A DNA stretch of 64,000 nt from Bradyrhizobium sp. RD5-C2 (GTDB lineage: Bacteria > Pseudomonadota > Alphaproteobacteria > Rhizobiales > Xanthobacteraceae). The stretch spans positions 1 to 64,000 of the forward strand of contig NZ_BOVL01000002.1 of the NCBI RefSeq assembly GCF_019972155.1. Direction: 5' to 3'. Below, one piece after another: positions 55,414 to 64,000 of this stretch; position 1 is the stretch's first letter; the number at the start of each line of letters is the position of its first letter. Below the pieces are notes generated by a model, which saw nothing but the letters and a program-made list of their open reading frames with translations, was not told the DNA's origin and ran no database searches. The position numbers and the translations under genes were made by a program.

Positions 55414-56301
55414 TCAGGCAGCCGCCACCTCGTGGCTAGCCATCACCTCCAGCGCTCGCAGAATAGCGGAATGGTCCCAGGCCTTGCCGCCGAGCGCGGT
55501 ACAGGCGTTGAACAATTGCTGGGCCGCCGCTGTGCCCGGCAGCGACAACCCGAGCGCCCGCGCGCCTTCGAGCGCGAGGTTGAGATCCTTCTGGTGCAGC
55601 TCGATGCGAAAGCCCGGATCGAAATTGCGCTTCAGCATGCGCTCGCCGTGGACCTCAAGGATCCGGGACGACGCAAAGCCGCCCATCAGGGCCTTGCGCA
55701 CCAGCGCGGGATCAGCACCCGCCTTGGACGCGAACAGCAGCGCCTCGCTCACCGCCTCGATGGTCAGCGCCACGATGATCTGGTTCGCAACCTTGGTGGT
55801 CTGGCCGTCGCCATTGCCGCCGACATGAGTGACATTCTTCCCCATCGCGTCGAACAGGGGCTTCATCGCGTTGAACGCCCGCTCCCGCCCGCCGACCATG
55901 ATGGTCAGGCTTGCCGCCTTTGCGCCGACCTCACCGCCGGAAACCGGCGCGTCGAGATAGTCGGCTCCGAGCGCATCGATCTTACGTGCAAACTCCTTCG
56001 TCGCCAGCGGCGAAATCGAGCTCATATCGACCACGATCATGCCTTTGGACACCCCCTCCGCGACGCCGCCCTGACCGAACAGCACGGCTTCGACATGCGG
56101 CGTATCCGGCACCATGATGATCACGGCGTCGGCTTCCTGCGCCACTTGCCTCGCGGACTCGCAAGCGACGGCGCCGGCTGCAATCAGGTCCGGCGGAAGC
56201 GGCGCGACGTCGTGCAAAAACAGGCGATAGCCGGCAGCCAGGAGGTGGCTCGCCATCGGACGTCCCATGGTGCCGAGCCCGATAAATCCGATGTCTTTCA
56301 T
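55414..56301 (-). CDS. glxR: 2-hydroxy-3-oxopropionate (tartronate semialdehyde) reductase
   Basis: 295 residues of the beta-hydroxyacid dehydrogenase family. The NAD(P)-binding IGFIGLGTMGRPMASHLLAAG is at the N-terminus, the substrate motif DAPVSGGEVGAKAASLTIMVGG near residue 120, and the catalytic Lys in GNGDGQTTKVANQIIVA. It reduces tartronate semialdehyde to glycerate. It follows hyi and gcl on the same strand (106-bp gap containing a repeat), completing the glyoxylate-to-glycerate route. A GGAGCG site precedes the ATG. Confidence 0.93.
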   Translation of the reverse strand: MKDIGFIGLGTMGRPMASHLLAAGYRLFLHDVAPLPPDLIAAGAVACESARQVAQEADAVIIMVPDTPHVEAVLFGQGGVAEGVSKGMIVVDMSSISPLATKEFARKIDALGADYLDAPVSGGEVGAKAASLTIMVGGRERAFNAMKPLFDAMGKNVTHVGGNGDGQTTKVANQIIVALTIEAVSEALLFASKAGADPALVRKALMGGFASSRILEVHGERMLKRNFDPGFRIELHQKDLNLALEGARALGLSLPGTAAAQQLFNACTALGGKAWDHSAILRALEVMASHEVAAA

Positions 56302-56370
56302 TGTCGTCGCTCCTGTCAGGCGGGTTAGAGCGTTCTCCAGCGAAGCGGAAAACGCATCAAAACAAAGTCC

Positions 56371-56407
56371 AGAGCTCCGTTCCTATTCGATCGGAACGGA
56401 AACAGCT

Positions 56408-56409
<2 letters not shown>
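56371..56409. repeat. Palindromic repeat between hyi and glxR
   Basis: AGAGCT (56371-56376) pairs with 56404-56409 and CCGTTCC (56377-56383) with 56393-56399. The arrangement CTCCGTTC...GGAACGG...CTCTAG is a dispersed Bradyrhizobiaceae repeat. It overlaps the hyi stop codon and may attenuate glxR transcription. Confidence 0.6.
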
Positions 56410-57193
<784 letters not shown>

Positions 57194-57231
57194 GGGTCTA
57201 TCTCCGCTTGGGGCAGCGCTGGATGATGTCG

Positions 57232-59019
57232 TCAGGCCGGCAACAGCGTGCCGGATCGTTGTGCGCTCGGCACGTCATCGAGCGGGAGATCGAGCACCTC
57301 CTCGAATTCGACGATGTTGTCGATCTCCGTTCCCATCGCGATGTTGGTGACCCGCTCGAGAATGAACTCCACCACCACGGGCACCCGGTGCTTGGCCATC
57401 AGCTCGCGCGCGGTCGCGAACGCGGCCTGTGCCTCGTTCGGATCCGTCACACGGATCGCCTTGCAGCCGAGCCCCTCCGCGACGGTCACGTGGTCGACAC
57501 CGTAGACGCCGATCTCGGGTGCGTTGATGTTCTCGAACGACAGTTGGACTTGATAGTCCATGTCGAAGCCGCGCTGCGCCTGCCGGATTAGCCCGAGATA
57601 TGAATTGTTCACGACGACGTGGATGTAGGGCAGATTGAACTGCGCCCCGACCGCGAGCTCCTCGATCAGGAACTGGAAGTCGTAGTCACCCGACAGCGCG
57701 ACGATGTCGCGGCCGGGATCGGCGGCGCGCACGCCGAGCGCGGCGGGCAGCGTCCAGCCAAGCGGACCGGCCTGCCCGGCGTTGATCCAGTTGCGCGGCT
57801 GATAGACGTTGAGGAACTGGGCACCCGCGATCTGCGACAATCCAATCACCGTCACGTAGCAGGTGTCGCGGCTGAAGGCCTTGTTCATTTCCTCGTAGAC
57901 GCGCTGCGGCTTGATCGGGATGTTATCGAAGTGGCTCTTGCGCAGCATCGAGCGCTTGCGGTCGCGACAGGCTGCGGGCCAGGCCTGCCGATCGCGCAGC
58001 TTGCCGGACTTCCGCCACTCGCGGGCGACGTTCACGAACATTTCCAGCGCAGCCTTGGCGTCCGACACGATGCCGAGGTCCGGATTGAAGACCCGTCCGA
58101 TCTGGGTCGGCTCGATGTCGACATGGACGAATTTGCGACCCTTGGTGTAGGTCTCGATCGAGCCGGTATGCCGATTGGCCCAGCGGTTTCCGATGCCGAG
58201 CACGAAATCGGATTCGAGCATCGTGGCGTTAGCGTAGCGGTGGCTGGTCTGCAGGCCAACCATGCCGGCCATCAGCGCGTGATCGTCAGGAATGGCGCCC
58301 CACGCCATCAGCGTCGGGACGACCGGAACGTTGACCGCTTCGGCAAAGGCGACCAGGAGCTCAGATGCATCGGCGTTGATCACCCCGCCCCCGGCCACGA
58401 TCAGCGGCCGTTCCGCGGCGTTGAGCATCTCGAGCGCTTTCTCGATCTGCTTGCGCGTCGCCACAGGCTTGTAGACCGGCAGCGGCGAATAGGTCTCGTC
58501 GTCGAACTCGATCTCGGCCAGTTGCACGTCGAGGGGAAGATCGATCAGCACCGGTCCCGGCCGCCCCGACCGCATGATATGGAAGGCCTGGCTGAACACG
58601 CGCGGCACCAGCGCCGGCTCGCGCACGGTGACGGCCCATTTCGTCACCGGCTTTGCGATCGCCTCGATGTCGACGGCCTGGAAATCTTCCTTGTAGAGCC
58701 GCGCCCGCGGCGCCTGACCGGTGATGCAGAGGATCGGAATCGAATCCGCGATCGCCGAATAGAGGCCGGTGATCATGTCGGTTCCGGCCGGGCCCGAGGT
58801 GCCGATGCAAACGCCGATATTGCCCGCCTTCGCCCTGGTATAGCCTTCCGCCATATGCGAGGCGCCTTCGACATGGCGCGCCAGAATGTGCCGGATCGAG
58901 CCGTTGCGCTTCAGCGCGGAGTAAAGCGGGTTGATCGCGGCGCCGGGAACGCCGAACGCACAAGTGATCCCCTCGCGTTCAAGAATGCGCACTGCTGCAT
59001 CGATTGCTCGCATCTTCAT
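57232..59019 (-). CDS. gcl: Glyoxylate carboligase (tartronate-semialdehyde synthase)
   Basis: 595 residues, a ThDP enzyme. The N-terminus [35 protein letters not shown] is diagnostic: Val stands where other ThDP enzymes keep the activating Glu, as is known for Gcl. The ThDP/Mg motif [29 protein letters not shown] is at about residue 440-470. It condenses two glyoxylates to tartronate semialdehyde and CO2. It is first in the gcl-hyi-glxR operon. The start is the ATG at 59019 or two codons later. An IclR regulator lies directly upstream. Confidence 0.96.
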   Translation of the reverse strand: MKMRAIDAAVRILEREGITCAFGVPGAAINPLYSALKRNGSIRHILARHVEGASHMAEGYTRAKAGNIGVCIGTSGPAGTDMITGLYSAIADSIPILCITGQAPRARLYKEDFQAVDIEAIAKPVTKWAVTVREPALVPRVFSQAFHIMRSGRPGPVLIDLPLDVQLAEIEFDDETYSPLPVYKPVATRKQIEKALEMLNAAERPLIVAGGGVINADASELLVAFAEAVNVPVVPTLMAWGAIPDDHALMAGMVGLQTSHRYANATMLESDFVLGIGNRWANRHTGSIETYTKGRKFVHVDIEPTQIGRVFNPDLGIVSDAKAALEMFVNVAREWRKSGKLRDRQAWPAACRDRKRSMLRKSHFDNIPIKPQRVYEEMNKAFSRDTCYVTVIGLSQIAGAQFLNVYQPRNWINAGQAGPLGWTLPAALGVRAADPGRDIVALSGDYDFQFLIEELAVGAQFNLPYIHVVVNNSYLGLIRQAQRGFDMDYQVQLSFENINAPEIGVYGVDHVTVAEGLGCKAIRVTDPNEAQAAFATARELMAKHRVPVVVEFILERVTNIAMGTEIDNIVEFEEVLDLPLDDVPSAQRSGTLLPA

Positions 59020-59045
59020 CTGATGATCCCGCTTCGCTATGAGTT

Positions 59046-59068
59046 GGCCTGAGCATGATCATCAGGCC
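59046..59068. other. Inverted repeat in the gcl leader
   Basis: GGCCTGA (59046-59052) pairs perfectly with TCAGGCC (59062-59068) around nine bases, 26 bp upstream of the gcl start. It could be an operator or a leader hairpin occluding the weak gcl ribosome binding site. Confidence 0.4.
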
Positions 59069-59210
59069 CGCGATCATCGATCTCAACGCAATCGATTGGA
59101 TTTTCCGCACAGTGGCAGCGCTTGCGATTTCTTGCATCTCTCCAGGAGATTAGCGCCTGCGAAACAATGGAAACCGGCAAAGCCGAGAACAGCAGCAGGC
59201 CTTGCGCCTG

Positions 59211-60053
59211 CTACGGTTGCGTGCGGCTGCTGCCGCGAAGCTCTGCCGAGAGCTCGGCTGCGATCTGGTGCACGATGGCGCCGATCTCCGGCAAGCGCTC
59301 GTCCGTCAGCCGATCCGCCATCCCCGATACCGAAACCGCGGCGAACGGCTCGCTGCAATCGTTGAAGACCACCGCAGCCACGCAGCGCAGGCCGAGCCGC
59401 GCCTCTTCATCGTCCACCGCATAGCCCTGGCGTCGCACGGTCTCCAATTCCCTGAACAGCTCGCCCGGCCGAATGATCGACTTCTCCGTCAGGCGCGGCA
59501 TGCCGCGACGGCGAATGATCGCGTTGATGTCCGCATCGGAATACGCGGCCAGCACCGCCTTCCCCACGCCCGACGCGATCAACGCCACACGTCCGCCGAC
59601 CTTGGTCAGCGAGCGCATGATCTCCCGGCTCTCGATACGGGATACGACGATGATGGAGTCGTCATCGACGACGGCAAGATTGGCCGTTTCCCTGGTCTGG
59701 TCGCGCAGCTTGCGCAGATAGGGCAATGCCCGCGCGGAAAAATTGCGCCGACGCATGAACGTCGAGCCGACCACGAAGCTTTGCGCGCCGATATGCCACT
59801 TCGACTCATCGCGGTCGAACTGCACGAACCTGCGATTCTCCAGAGTCGTCAGCAGCCGATGGGCCGTCGACGGCGGCAAGCCGATGCGGATCGCAAGATC
59901 GGTCAGCCGATAGCCTTCGTCATCCTCTGCAAGCGCTTCCATGATTTGCATCGCGCGATCGACAGATTGAACGCCGCCGTCTCGCGCGTCCTGATCCGAC
60001 GGAGCGCGAAGATCGGGATCGGACGGCTTGCGCCGGATCGGCTCTCTTTTCAT
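59211..60053 (-). CDS. IclR family regulator of the glyoxylate genes (AllR-like position)
   Basis: 280 residues from the ATG at 60053 (a GTG one codon upstream is possible). The winged helix lies at residues 30-85 (SVDRAMQIMEALAEDDEGYRLTDLAIRIGLPPSTAHRLLTTL over several helices) and the effector domain contains ESREIMRSLTKVGGRVALIASGVGKAVLAAY. It lies immediately upstream of gcl on the same strand, as AllR does in E. coli, where glyoxylate is the inducer. Control of gcl-hyi-glxR by glyoxylate or an analogue is a good inference. Confidence 0.9.
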   Translation of the reverse strand: MKREPIRRKPSDPDLRAPSDQDARDGGVQSVDRAMQIMEALAEDDEGYRLTDLAIRIGLPPSTAHRLLTTLENRRFVQFDRDESKWHIGAQSFVVGSTFMRRRNFSARALPYLRKLRDQTRETANLAVVDDDSIIVVSRIESREIMRSLTKVGGRVALIASGVGKAVLAAYSDADINAIIRRRGMPRLTEKSIIRPGELFRELETVRRQGYAVDDEEARLGLRCVAAVVFNDCSEPFAAVSVSGMADRLTDERLPEIGAIVHQIAAELSAELRGSSRTQP

Positions 60054-60117
60054 CACGACCTGCCCCTAACCGGTTGCGGTTCAGAACGAAATTGCTCGCC
60101 GATAACGAGCGTCACAA

Positions 60118-60136
60118 TTGGCATATGGCATACCAA
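60118..60136. promoter_or_regulatory. Candidate IclR operator
   Basis: TTGGCAT-ATGGC-ATACCAA is an inverted repeat with one mismatch in 7-bp arms, 65-83 bp upstream of the IclR gene and within its likely promoter. IclR proteins bind TTGG/CCAA-ended palindromes, so autoregulation is likely. Confidence 0.5.
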
Positions 60137-60300
60137 AAGACCCCTGAGTCAAGGTTGCAGAATTCGAGAATAAGCAAGAATAGGTAAGTATTTTTGCCAT
60201 TTTCTTTCAGAACACGTCGATTCTTTTGTTTGACTTCTGGGATAATGTATACCACGATTGTTTCTTAACGATCCAATGATGCAACCGGGAGGACCATACC

Positions 60301-60714
60301 ATGTACGTCGGGGACATCCTTCGCACCAATAGTGCGCACGTGGTGACGATCGGCTCGAGCGAAACCGTAAGCATTGCCGCGAACCTGTTGTACGCGAGCA
60401 ATGTCGGCGCACTGGTGGTCAGGAACGGCTCGCGCAGCGTCGACGCCGCCGTGGTCGGGATGTTCAGCGAGCGCGATGTGGTCGCCGTGATCGCCGAGCG
60501 CGGCACGGGTGGCCTCGCCGCGAAAGTCGCGCAGTTCATTTCGCCACGGCCGCTGGTGTCCTGCACTTCGCAGGATGCGCTCACCGATGTCGAGCGTCTG
60601 ATGGTCCGTCACGACATCCGCCATATCCCCGTCATCGACAACGGCCGGCTGGTCGGCGTCGTGAGCATGCGGGACATCGGCTTTGCCCTGGAGGAAGCCG
60701 CCTGCGCAGCCTGA
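60301..60714 (+). CDS. Stand-alone CBS domain pair protein
   Basis: 137 residues made of two CBS motifs (VGDILRTNSAHVVTIGSSETVSIAANLL and the second half RPLVSCTSQDALTDVERLMVRHDIRHIPVIDNGRLVGVVSMRDI). CBS pairs bind AMP, ATP, NAD or S-adenosylmethionine and act as energy sensors. A GGGAGGACC site precedes the ATG. It leads a rightward group with PanE-like, FAH-family and OFA transporter genes; its partner is unknown. A GGTAAGTA half-site (60183-60190) lies upstream. Confidence 0.88.
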   Translation: MYVGDILRTNSAHVVTIGSSETVSIAANLLYASNVGALVVRNGSRSVDAAVVGMFSERDVVAVIAERGTGGLAAKVAQFISPRPLVSCTSQDALTDVERLMVRHDIRHIPVIDNGRLVGVVSMRDIGFALEEAACAA

Positions 60715-60799
60715 CGGATTTTCCCAAGGCCATTGCCACGCAACCCGGTTCGAGCCGTTGCGGCTCATGCTGTGCCCCCACTCTGCTCGCGAGGATTTC

Positions 60800-61816
60800 A
60801 TGAATATCTGCATCTACGGCGCCGGCGCCATCGGCGGCTATCTCGGTGTCGAATTTATGCGCGCTGGCGCCGATGTCAGCCTGGTCGCGCGGGGCGCGCA
60901 CCTCGCCGCGATGCGACAGAACGGCTTGAAACTCCTGATCGGCGACGAGGAGCGCGTGGTGCATCCCCGCTGTACCGATAATCCCGCCGAACTCGGCGAA
61001 CAGGATTTCGTCATCATCTGCCTCAAGGCGCATTCGATCACCGGCGTCATCGAACCGATGCGGCCGCTGCTCGGTGAGCGGACCCGCATCGTCACCGCCG
61101 TCAACGGCATTCCCTATTGGTATTTCTACAAGCACGGCGGACGGCACGAAGGATCGGCGCTGGAGAGCATCGATCCCGGCGGTCGGCAGTGGAACGAGCT
61201 CGATCCCGCGCGCGCCATCGGCTGCGTGGTCTATCCCGCCACCGAAATCGAGGCGCCCGGCGTGATCCGCCACGTCTACGGCAACAGCTTTCCGCTCGGC
61301 GAACCCTCCGGCGAGATCACACCTGATGTCGAGCGGCTTGCCGCCCTGTTCACGGCGGCGGGCATGAAGGCGCCGGTTCTCGACCGCATTCGCGACGAGA
61401 TCTGGCTCAAGCTGTGGGGCAATGTCTGCTTCAATCCGATCAGCGCCCTCACCCACGCGACCCTCGACGTGATCTGCACCAATCCCGGCACGCGCGCACT
61501 GTCCAGGGCGATCATGCTGGAGGCCCAGGCGATCGCGGAAAGCCTCGGCGTCAAGTTCCGGGTCGATGTCGAACGCCGCATCGAGGGCGCACGCAAGGTC
61601 GGCGCGCACAAGACCTCGATGCTGCAGGATCTCGAGCGCGGACGTCCCGTCGAGATCGATCCGCTGATCACCGTGGTGCAGGAGATGGGCCGGATGACGG
61701 GAATTGCGACGCCCGCGCTCGATGCGGTGCTGGCGCTGGTCGCGCAGCGCACCAGACTGGCAGGCCTCTATGACGGGGCAGCCGGCGTCGAAGCCCAATC
61801 GCTTGCGGTGGCGTAA
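60800..61816 (+). CDS. 2-dehydropantoate 2-reductase family (PanE/ApbA-like) ketoacid reductase
   Basis: 338 residues. N-terminal NADP site ICIYGAGAIGGYLGVEFM, central CLKAHSITGVIEPM, and the C-terminal helical domain with IWLKLWGNVCFNPISALT containing the catalytic Lys. The family reduces 2-ketoacids. It is 5 bp upstream of an FAH-family hydrolase and near an OFA-family transporter, so a 2-keto acid of the local pathway is more likely than ketopantoate. The ATG at 60800 has GAGGAT upstream; the open frame extends 39 codons further. Confidence 0.88.
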   Translation: MNICIYGAGAIGGYLGVEFMRAGADVSLVARGAHLAAMRQNGLKLLIGDEERVVHPRCTDNPAELGEQDFVIICLKAHSITGVIEPMRPLLGERTRIVTAVNGIPYWYFYKHGGRHEGSALESIDPGGRQWNELDPARAIGCVVYPATEIEAPGVIRHVYGNSFPLGEPSGEITPDVERLAALFTAAGMKAPVLDRIRDEIWLKLWGNVCFNPISALTHATLDVICTNPGTRALSRAIMLEAQAIAESLGVKFRVDVERRIEGARKVGAHKTSMLQDLERGRPVEIDPLITVVQEMGRMTGIATPALDAVLALVAQRTRLAGLYDGAAGVEAQSLAVA

Positions 61817-61821
61817 TCACG

Positions 61822-62604
61822 ATGGCCAATGTGACGCGCTGGGTCCGCTTCCGCCACCATGCCGAAATCGGCTTCGGGCAACTCACCCCGTCCGGCATCT
61901 CCGTGAACACGGGCGAGATGTTCGGCGAGACGCGACCGACCGGACAGACGCTGGCGCTTGACGATGTCGAGCTGCTCGCGCCCACCGAGCCGAGCAAGAT
62001 CGTCGCGCTCTGGAATAATTTCCACGCGCTGGCGGCGAAGCTGAAATCACCTGAGCCGGCCGAACCGCTGTATTTGTTGAAAGCCCAAACCAGCGTGACC
62101 GCGCCTGGCGCCGTCATCACGCGTCCCCCCGGCTACGATGGCAAGACGACCTACGAAGGCGAGCTCGGCATCGTCATCGGCAAGAGCTGCACGGCCGTCA
62201 CCCCCGAACAGGCCGACGGCTTCATCTTCGGTTATACCTGCACCAACGACGTCACCGCGGCCGACATCCTCAATCGCGACCCGACCTTCCCGCAATGGGC
62301 GCGGGCCAAGGGTTTTGACGGATATGGCCCGTTCGGTCCGGTGATTGCCTCGGGCGTCGACCCCGCACGCCTGGTGGTGCGCACCATCCTCAACGGCGTC
62401 GAGCGTCAGAACTACCCGATCGCGGACATGATCTTCAGCGCGCAGGCGCTGGTCAGCAAGATCTCGCACGACATGACGCTGTTGCCGGGCGACCTGATCT
62501 GCTGCGGGACATCGATCGGCGTCGGAGTGATGAAGGAGCCGGTCAATACCGTCACCGTCGCGATCGACGGAATCGGTGAGTTGACCAACGAATTTCGTCA
62601 GTAG
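61822..62604 (+). CDS. Fumarylacetoacetate hydrolase family protein
   Basis: 260 residues. The FAH fold is indicated by KIVALWNNFHALAAKL, TYEGELGIVIGKSCTAVTPEQADGFIFGYTCTNDVTA with its acidic metal ligands, and the C-terminal LLPGDLICCGTSIGVGVMKEPVNTV. Members hydrolyse or decarboxylate beta-diketo and acyl-pyruvate acids, and some are oxaloacetate decarboxylases. The substrate is not determined. It starts 5 bp after the PanE-like stop. Confidence 0.9.
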   Translation: MANVTRWVRFRHHAEIGFGQLTPSGISVNTGEMFGETRPTGQTLALDDVELLAPTEPSKIVALWNNFHALAAKLKSPEPAEPLYLLKAQTSVTAPGAVITRPPGYDGKTTYEGELGIVIGKSCTAVTPEQADGFIFGYTCTNDVTAADILNRDPTFPQWARAKGFDGYGPFGPVIASGVDPARLVVRTILNGVERQNYPIADMIFSAQALVSKISHDMTLLPGDLICCGTSIGVGVMKEPVNTVTVAIDGIGELTNEFRQ

Positions 62605-62667
62605 GCAGCGTCAGGACGACAGCCCGACGCAGTCGGACCAACCGACCAACCTCTCTTGGGAGCGCAC

Positions 62668-63987
62668 ATGATCTCCAGCACGAAACCGGTATCGTCGCCC
62701 GGCGGCTTCCGCTGGTTCCAGCTCGCGATCGGCATCGTCTGCATGGCGATGATCGCCAACCTGCAATACGGTTGGACGCTGTTCGTCGATCCGATTGACG
62801 CGAAATATCACTGGGGTCGTCCGGCCATCCAGCTCGCCTTCACGATTTTCGTGATGACGGAGACATGGCTTGTGCCGGTCGAAGCCTGGTTCGTCGACAA
62901 ATACGGCCCGCGCATCGTCATCACGTTCGGCGGGCTGATGATCGGATTGGCCTGGGTGCTGAACTCATACGCCTCTTCGCTCGTCATGCTCTATGCGGCG
63001 GCTATTGTCGCGGGCATCGGTGCCGGTGCCGTCTACGGCACGTGCGTGGGCAACGCGCTGAAATGGTTTCCGGACCGGCGCGGCCTCGCCGCAGGCGCGA
63101 CCGCCGCGGGATTCGGCGCCGGCGCAGCCCTCACCGTCGTGCCGATCGCCAACATGATTGCCACGAGTGGCTACCAGAGCACCTTCCTGACGTTCGGTAT
63201 CGGGCAAGGCCTGATCGTTCTCCTGCTGGCCTGGTTCGTCCGCCCGCCGCATGGCGTCGAGGCTCCCAGGAAGAAGCAGCTCAATCTGCCGCAGAGCGCA
63301 ATCGACTACACGCCGCCGCAGGTCCTGCGCACGCCGATCTTCTGGGTCATGTACCTGGTGTTCGTCATGGTGGCTTCCGGCGGGTTGATGACCGCCGCGC
63401 AAATCGGGCCGATCGCCCACGACTTCAAGATCGCGGATACGCCGGTCACCTTGGCGGGCTTCCAGATGGCGGCGCTGACCTTTGCCATCTCGCTCGATCG
63501 TGTGTTCGACGGGTTCGGCCGTCCGTTCTTCGGCTGGGTCTCCGACACGATCGGCCGCGAGCACACGATGTTCATTGCGTTCGCGACTGCGGCACTGATG
63601 TTGCTGACGCTGTCGACCTACGGCCACATTCCGGTTGTCTTCGTGCTGGCCACGGCGGTCTATTTCGGCGTCTTCGGCGAAATCTACAGCCTGTTTCCAG
63701 CGACCTCGGGCGACACGTTCGGCGCCAAATACGCGACCACCAACAACGGCATGCTCTACACAGCGAAGGGCACCGCGGCGCTGCTCGTGCCGCTCGCGAG
63801 CATCATTTCCACGCAGCTCGGCTGGCAGGCCGTGTTCATCGTCGCGGTTGCGCTCAATGCCACCGCAGCCCTGACCGCCTTGCTGGTGATCAAGCCGATG
63901 CGGCGCGCCTTCATTCTCGGCAGTGAGACGACGGCAAAGGCCGCGATCGCGCCTGCACCTGGCCGGAGCGCGGCGATTGAACACTGA
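62668..63987 (+). CDS. OFA-family MFS transporter (oxalate/formate antiporter type)
   Basis: 439 residues with twelve hydrophobic segments. The first loop QYGWTLFVDPIDAKYHWGRPAIQLAFTIFV and the central GWVSDTIGREHTMFIAF are typical of the oxalate:formate antiporter family (OxlT relatives). OxlT exchanges oxalate for formate; most family members carry other small mono- or dicarboxylates. The ATG at 62668 has GGGAG upstream; a TTG four codons earlier is the other option. It sits downstream of the HpxW-like and gcl genes in a group of acid-metabolism genes, so oxalate export is a reasoned guess. The gene is complete; 13 bases follow its stop. Confidence 0.88.
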   Translation: MISSTKPVSSPGGFRWFQLAIGIVCMAMIANLQYGWTLFVDPIDAKYHWGRPAIQLAFTIFVMTETWLVPVEAWFVDKYGPRIVITFGGLMIGLAWVLNSYASSLVMLYAAAIVAGIGAGAVYGTCVGNALKWFPDRRGLAAGATAAGFGAGAALTVVPIANMIATSGYQSTFLTFGIGQGLIVLLLAWFVRPPHGVEAPRKKQLNLPQSAIDYTPPQVLRTPIFWVMYLVFVMVASGGLMTAAQIGPIAHDFKIADTPVTLAGFQMAALTFAISLDRVFDGFGRPFFGWVSDTIGREHTMFIAFATAALMLLTLSTYGHIPVVFVLATAVYFGVFGEIYSLFPATSGDTFGAKYATTNNGMLYTAKGTAALLVPLASIISTQLGWQAVFIVAVALNATAALTALLVIKPMRRAFILGSETTAKAAIAPAPGRSAAIEH

Positions 63988-64000
63988 TTGGACGGACCTG

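Noticed and set aside
60800..61816. Pantothenate biosynthesis by the PanE-like gene
   Set aside because: No panB or panC nearby, and its direct neighbours are an FAH-family hydrolase and an OFA-type transporter, so a catabolic keto acid is more likely.

Overview
The window looks like chromosome of a Bradyrhizobium-type alphaproteobacterium. The inference rests on high GC throughout, GC-biased codon use, frequent ATGA start/stop overlaps, GGAG-type ribosome binding sites, and palindromic intergenic repeats of the kind common in Bradyrhizobiaceae. I see no tRNA, rRNA, CRISPR array, transposase or phage gene. It reads as dense metabolic accessory chromosome.

Region by region. (1) 1-8.3 kb: a DMT exporter, a phosphotransferase/acyl-CoA dehydrogenase pair with a divergent TetR regulator, a RidA protein, a class III CoA-transferase, a tiny secreted Cys-ended protein and an orphan LanC-like protein. 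(2) 8.5-17.6 kb: nitrate assimilation, with nirB-nirD-nasA leftward and narK plus a PP2C/Ser-Thr-kinase fusion rightward. The 637-bp divergent control region holds one sigma-54 site that matches the consensus and one weaker site. (3) 17.7-22 kb: a Liv-type binding protein, an AidB-like acyl-CoA dehydrogenase and an IclR regulator. (4) 22-25.7 kb: a periplasmic PQQ alcohol dehydrogenase with a lanthanide-type active site, its cytochrome c, an unknown periplasmic protein and a PCuAC-like protein. (5) 25.8-31.8 kb: an aminoglycoside-phosphotransferase-fold kinase, then an NrtR-like degenerate Nudix regulator divergent from an SPFH protein translationally coupled to a diverged NAD kinase, then small housekeeping genes.

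(6) 31.9-64 kb is the most interesting part. It is a large block that fits catabolism of ureides or other N-carbamoyl compounds to oxamate, oxalate, glyoxylate and carbamoyl phosphate. It contains two FdrA/DUF1116 pairs around a carbamate kinase, a DUF2877 protein, and a 62-aa protein equivalent to the N-terminal module of one DUF1116 protein. These are relatives of the E. coli FdrA-YlbE-YlbF oxamate carbamoyltransferase and YbcF carbamate kinase. Two ABC importers are embedded: a BMP/nucleoside-type system, and a Liv-type system whose LivM, LivG and LivF are fused in one polypeptide. Around these lie a RutB-like hydrolase, a PuuE-like deacetylase, a cytosine-deaminase-like amidohydrolase, an HpxW-like (oxamate amidohydrolase type) Ntn-hydrolase, the glyoxylate route gcl-hyi-glxR, an OFA-family (oxalate/formate type) transporter, an FAH-family hydrolase, a PanE-like reductase, and TetR and IclR regulators. 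Three promoters in the block share a half-site pattern next to their -35 boxes, which suggests one regulon.

How it could work together (inference): importers bring in a ureide-like compound; amidohydrolases open it; the FdrA/DUF1116 carbamoyltransferase phosphorolyses the N-carbamoyl intermediate; carbamate kinase makes ATP from carbamoyl phosphate; the HpxW-like enzyme turns oxamate into oxalate for export; and glyoxylate is salvaged by Gcl, Hyi and GlxR. No allantoinase of the AllB type, allantoate amidohydrolase or ureidoglycolate dehydrogenase is present here, so the true substrate is open.
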